From the NCBI RefSeq assembly GCF_003469185.1, contig NZ_QSIL01000008.1:1-64000 (forward strand): 64,000 nt of DNA. The letters run 5' to 3'. Origin of the DNA: Collinsella sp. AM34-10 (GTDB lineage Bacteria > Actinomycetota > Coriobacteriia > Coriobacteriales > Coriobacteriaceae). The position numbers were made by a program, and so were the translations under genes. Of this stretch, positions 62,423 to 64,000 are shown one piece after another (the first letter of the stretch is position 1; every line of letters starts with the position of its first letter). The notes under the pieces are model-generated. The model was given only the letters and a program-made list of their open reading frames with translations, was not told the origin of the DNA and ran no database searches.

Positions 62423-63286
62423 ATGGATAAGACAGGGGATGTGCTCAGCCACATCTGCGCGGTCATGAACAGCCTATCCCCCTCGGAGAAGGCAATCGCA
62501 ACGTATGTGCTCGACCACCCGTCGGACGTCGCAACGATGACCGTCCGCGAACTCGCCGCAGGAACCGGTACGTCACCGGCGTCTGTTTCGAGGTTCGCAA
62601 GGACGCTTGACTACCGAACCTATTCGGACATGCGTCTGGCGCTCGGCATATCCATCAGCAGGGCCTCCGGCGAGGAAAAGGCCACGGGCGGCAAGGTTAC
62701 TCTGGACGACGTCGAGGGCTCCATTAAGTACGTCCTGTCTCACAAGGTCAAGGAGCTCTCCCAAACCGCCTCGCTCATTGACTCCGATGACTTTTCGACA
62801 GTCGTCAATCTGCTCCACAACGCCAACCTCGTCCTGATTGCGGGCGTCGGCAACTCGATTAGCATGGGCGTAAACGCGGCGTTCAAGCTCTCACAGGTTG
62901 GAGTCAGGGCGTTTTGCCCCAGTACCACCGATGCCATGGTCTCCGCCGCAACCAGCCTCAAGGAGAATGACATCCTGCTCGTCATTTCGACGTCCGGATA
63001 CTCGAAGCGCCTCGTCAACATATTCGACTCTGCCGAGGATTCGAACACCCCCATCATCATGATCACAGACAACCCAGATACGCCGCTCGCGAAGCGTGCC
63101 ACGTATATCATCCGAGCCATCTCGCGAGATCAGGCCATCACCGGAACCGAGGTCGCCTTCTCGCACAGCTCGATCAACTTCGTCATCGAGCTGCTGTTCC
63201 TCTTCCTGACCTCTTGCTGGGATGACCCGGTAGAGTTTAACAGGATCATCTCGAAGAATCTCTTGGGAGACAGGCAATACAGCTAG
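62423..63286 (+). CDS. RpiR family transcriptional regulator
   Basis: The 287-residue protein has the N-terminal RpiR helix-turn-helix (MTVRELAAGTGTSPASVSRFAR) and a C-terminal SIS sugar-phosphate-binding domain (LVLIAGVGNSISMG, LLVISTSGYSKRLVN). RpiR proteins respond to phosphosugars. The divergent position makes it the likely regulator of the adjacent PTS operon. A clear ribosome site (AAGGAG) precedes the start. Confidence 0.92.
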   Translation: MDKTGDVLSHICAVMNSLSPSEKAIATYVLDHPSDVATMTVRELAAGTGTSPASVSRFARTLDYRTYSDMRLALGISISRASGEEKATGGKVTLDDVEGSIKYVLSHKVKELSQTASLIDSDDFSTVVNLLHNANLVLIAGVGNSISMGVNAAFKLSQVGVRAFCPSTTDAMVSAATSLKENDILLVISTSGYSKRLVNIFDSAEDSNTPIIMITDNPDTPLAKRATYIIRAISRDQAITGTEVAFSHSSINFVIELLFLFLTSCWDDPVEFNRIISKNLLGDRQYS

Positions 63287-63335
63287 GACGACGCACACCG
63301 GCGCACCGACGCCCAGACCGAAACGGGAGGACCCC

Positions 63336-64000
63336 TTGATAAAGCTCATCCTCGCAGACATGGACGGGACCCTGCTGCCGTTTGGCTCAAGGGTCGTATC
63401 GGAGCGCACGCACAGCGCGATTCTTTCGGCGCTTGATGCGGGCATCGCGTTCGGCCCCGCAAGCGGCCGCGACTACGCCGACCTGGCCGATGCCTTTGAC
63501 GGCGACGCGCGCTGTTTCTCGACCGGCATCATGGCCAACGGAAAGAAGGTCTTCTCCAGCGGCGAACTCGCGTTCAAAAAGACGCTCTCGACGGAGGCCC
63601 TCGTCAAGCTCGATAGCGCCGTACGCCCCTACGCGGGGACGTCACTCTGGCTAGTCGCCGATGTCGATGAGACAGGCAAACGCTGCGAGCAGTTCCTCTG
63701 CGCCGTCGAGCCTGGCGACGAATTCGCCCTGGAAATCGTTAAGGACTCCGGAAGAGACATGGCGCTCGGAGACGTGCCCACGAACCGTGACGTCACCACC
63801 GCCGGCATCTTCGTCAACGTCAGCTCCGCCCCGACGGAAGTCGTTCGGAGTCGATGCAAGGAAGCCTGCCCAGAGCTTGATTTCCCCTCGCCCGTCCCAT
63901 TCTTCCTCGATGTTGTTCCGGCTGGCTGGAGCAAGGTAAACGGACTCGACGCGCTTCTCGGCAGCCTTGGGGTCACGCTGGACGAGGTCGCTTTTATCGG
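63336..64000 (+). CDS. Cof-type HAD phosphatase (partial, runs off the right edge)
   Basis: The first 221 residues of a HAD-superfamily phosphatase are present. The nucleophile motif DMDGTLL is at residue 8, and a Cof-type cap region follows. The start is TTG at 63336 with GGGAGG upstream. It follows the rpiR-type gene by about 50 bp and may dephosphorylate a sugar phosphate. The GDSxND end lies beyond the window. Confidence 0.85.
   Translation, partial: MIKLILADMDGTLLPFGSRVVSERTHSAILSALDAGIAFGPASGRDYADLADAFDGDARCFSTGIMANGKKVFSSGELAFKKTLSTEALVKLDSAVRPYAGTSLWLVADVDETGKRCEQFLCAVEPGDEFALEIVKDSGRDMALGDVPTNRDVTTAGIFVNVSSAPTEVVRSRCKEACPELDFPSPVPFFLDVVPAGWSKVNGLDALLGSLGVTLDEVAFI

Noticed and set aside
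54708..64000. The HAD remnant at 54.7 kb and the HAD gene at the right edge as two halves of one split gene
   Set aside because: They are in opposite orientation. The right-hand gene has its own start and continues past the window, so a simple split by insertion does not join them.

Overview
The window looks like a chromosomal segment of a gut coriobacterium, most likely Collinsella or a close relative (phylum Actinomycetota). This is inference from the high GC content, the sugar PTS systems typical of a fermenter, the order prfA-prmC-sua5-upp-atp-murA, and DtxR-, LytR- and RpiR-type proteins. No rRNA, tRNA or CRISPR array was seen, and no species marker was tested.

Layout. Bases 1-4450 hold a hexose-phosphate mutase, a homocysteine methyltransferase-like gene, a DtxR/MntR-type regulator and peptidase T. 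Bases 4.6-21.2 kb are a conserved housekeeping block on the minus strand: prfA, prmC, a hicA-hicB toxin-antitoxin pair lodged between prmC and sua5, glpK, upp, the complete F1Fo ATP synthase operon, murA and an LCP (LytR-CpsA-Psr) gene. Bases 21.5-26 kb carry an M20 dipeptidase with an amino-acid ABC importer, followed by an aldose-epimerase-like gene and an unknown membrane protein. Bases 28.2-34.2 kb form an aromatic-acid decarboxylase locus: a MerR regulator, UbiX, UbiD, an SLC13/DASS transporter, and an unusual protein joining an LpdD-like prenyl-flavin chaperone domain to an isopentenyl-diphosphate-isomerase-like Nudix domain. Bases 34.4-39.6 kb are accessory: an MFS exporter, two DUF4143 AAA ATPases flanking a small tyrosine phosphatase, and a TIGR04076-type protein. 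Bases 39.6-49.1 kb hold a pyridoxal kinase, a MarR-regulated heterodimeric ABC exporter, a GGDEF protein and Tex. Bases 49.5-54.7 kb are an ascorbate-type (Ula) PTS between two transaldolase-like genes, with a divergent DeoR regulator. From 54.96 kb to the end lies a second sugar locus beside the stump of a HAD phosphatase gene: mannose-family PTS, class II aldolase, aldo-keto reductase, esterase and MFS transporter under a divergent RpiR regulator, then a HAD gene that runs off the edge.

The most striking non-gene signal is a family of five dispersed elements of about 150 bp (family A). They fold into one long stem plus a second hairpin, and their paired bases covary from copy to copy. Four of the five begin exactly at the stop codon of a minus-strand gene (LCP, prfA, aldose epimerase, ubiD). 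Other dispersed palindromes are also present: family B (a GTGACAAAGGGAC-type hairpin), family D beside it, family C with 16-26 bp terminal inverted repeats, and single large inverted repeats near 21.5 and 49.2 kb. Each DUF4143 ATPase gene has its own private set of three repeats just upstream.

How the genes work together. The ubiX product makes prenylated FMN for UbiD, the LpdD-like domain probably helps UbiD maturation, and the Nudix domain fused to it plausibly handles the isoprenoid donor. The two PTS loci each pair sugar uptake with an aldolase or transaldolase and a dedicated regulator. The dipeptidase and ABC importer suggest peptide and amino-acid scavenging.
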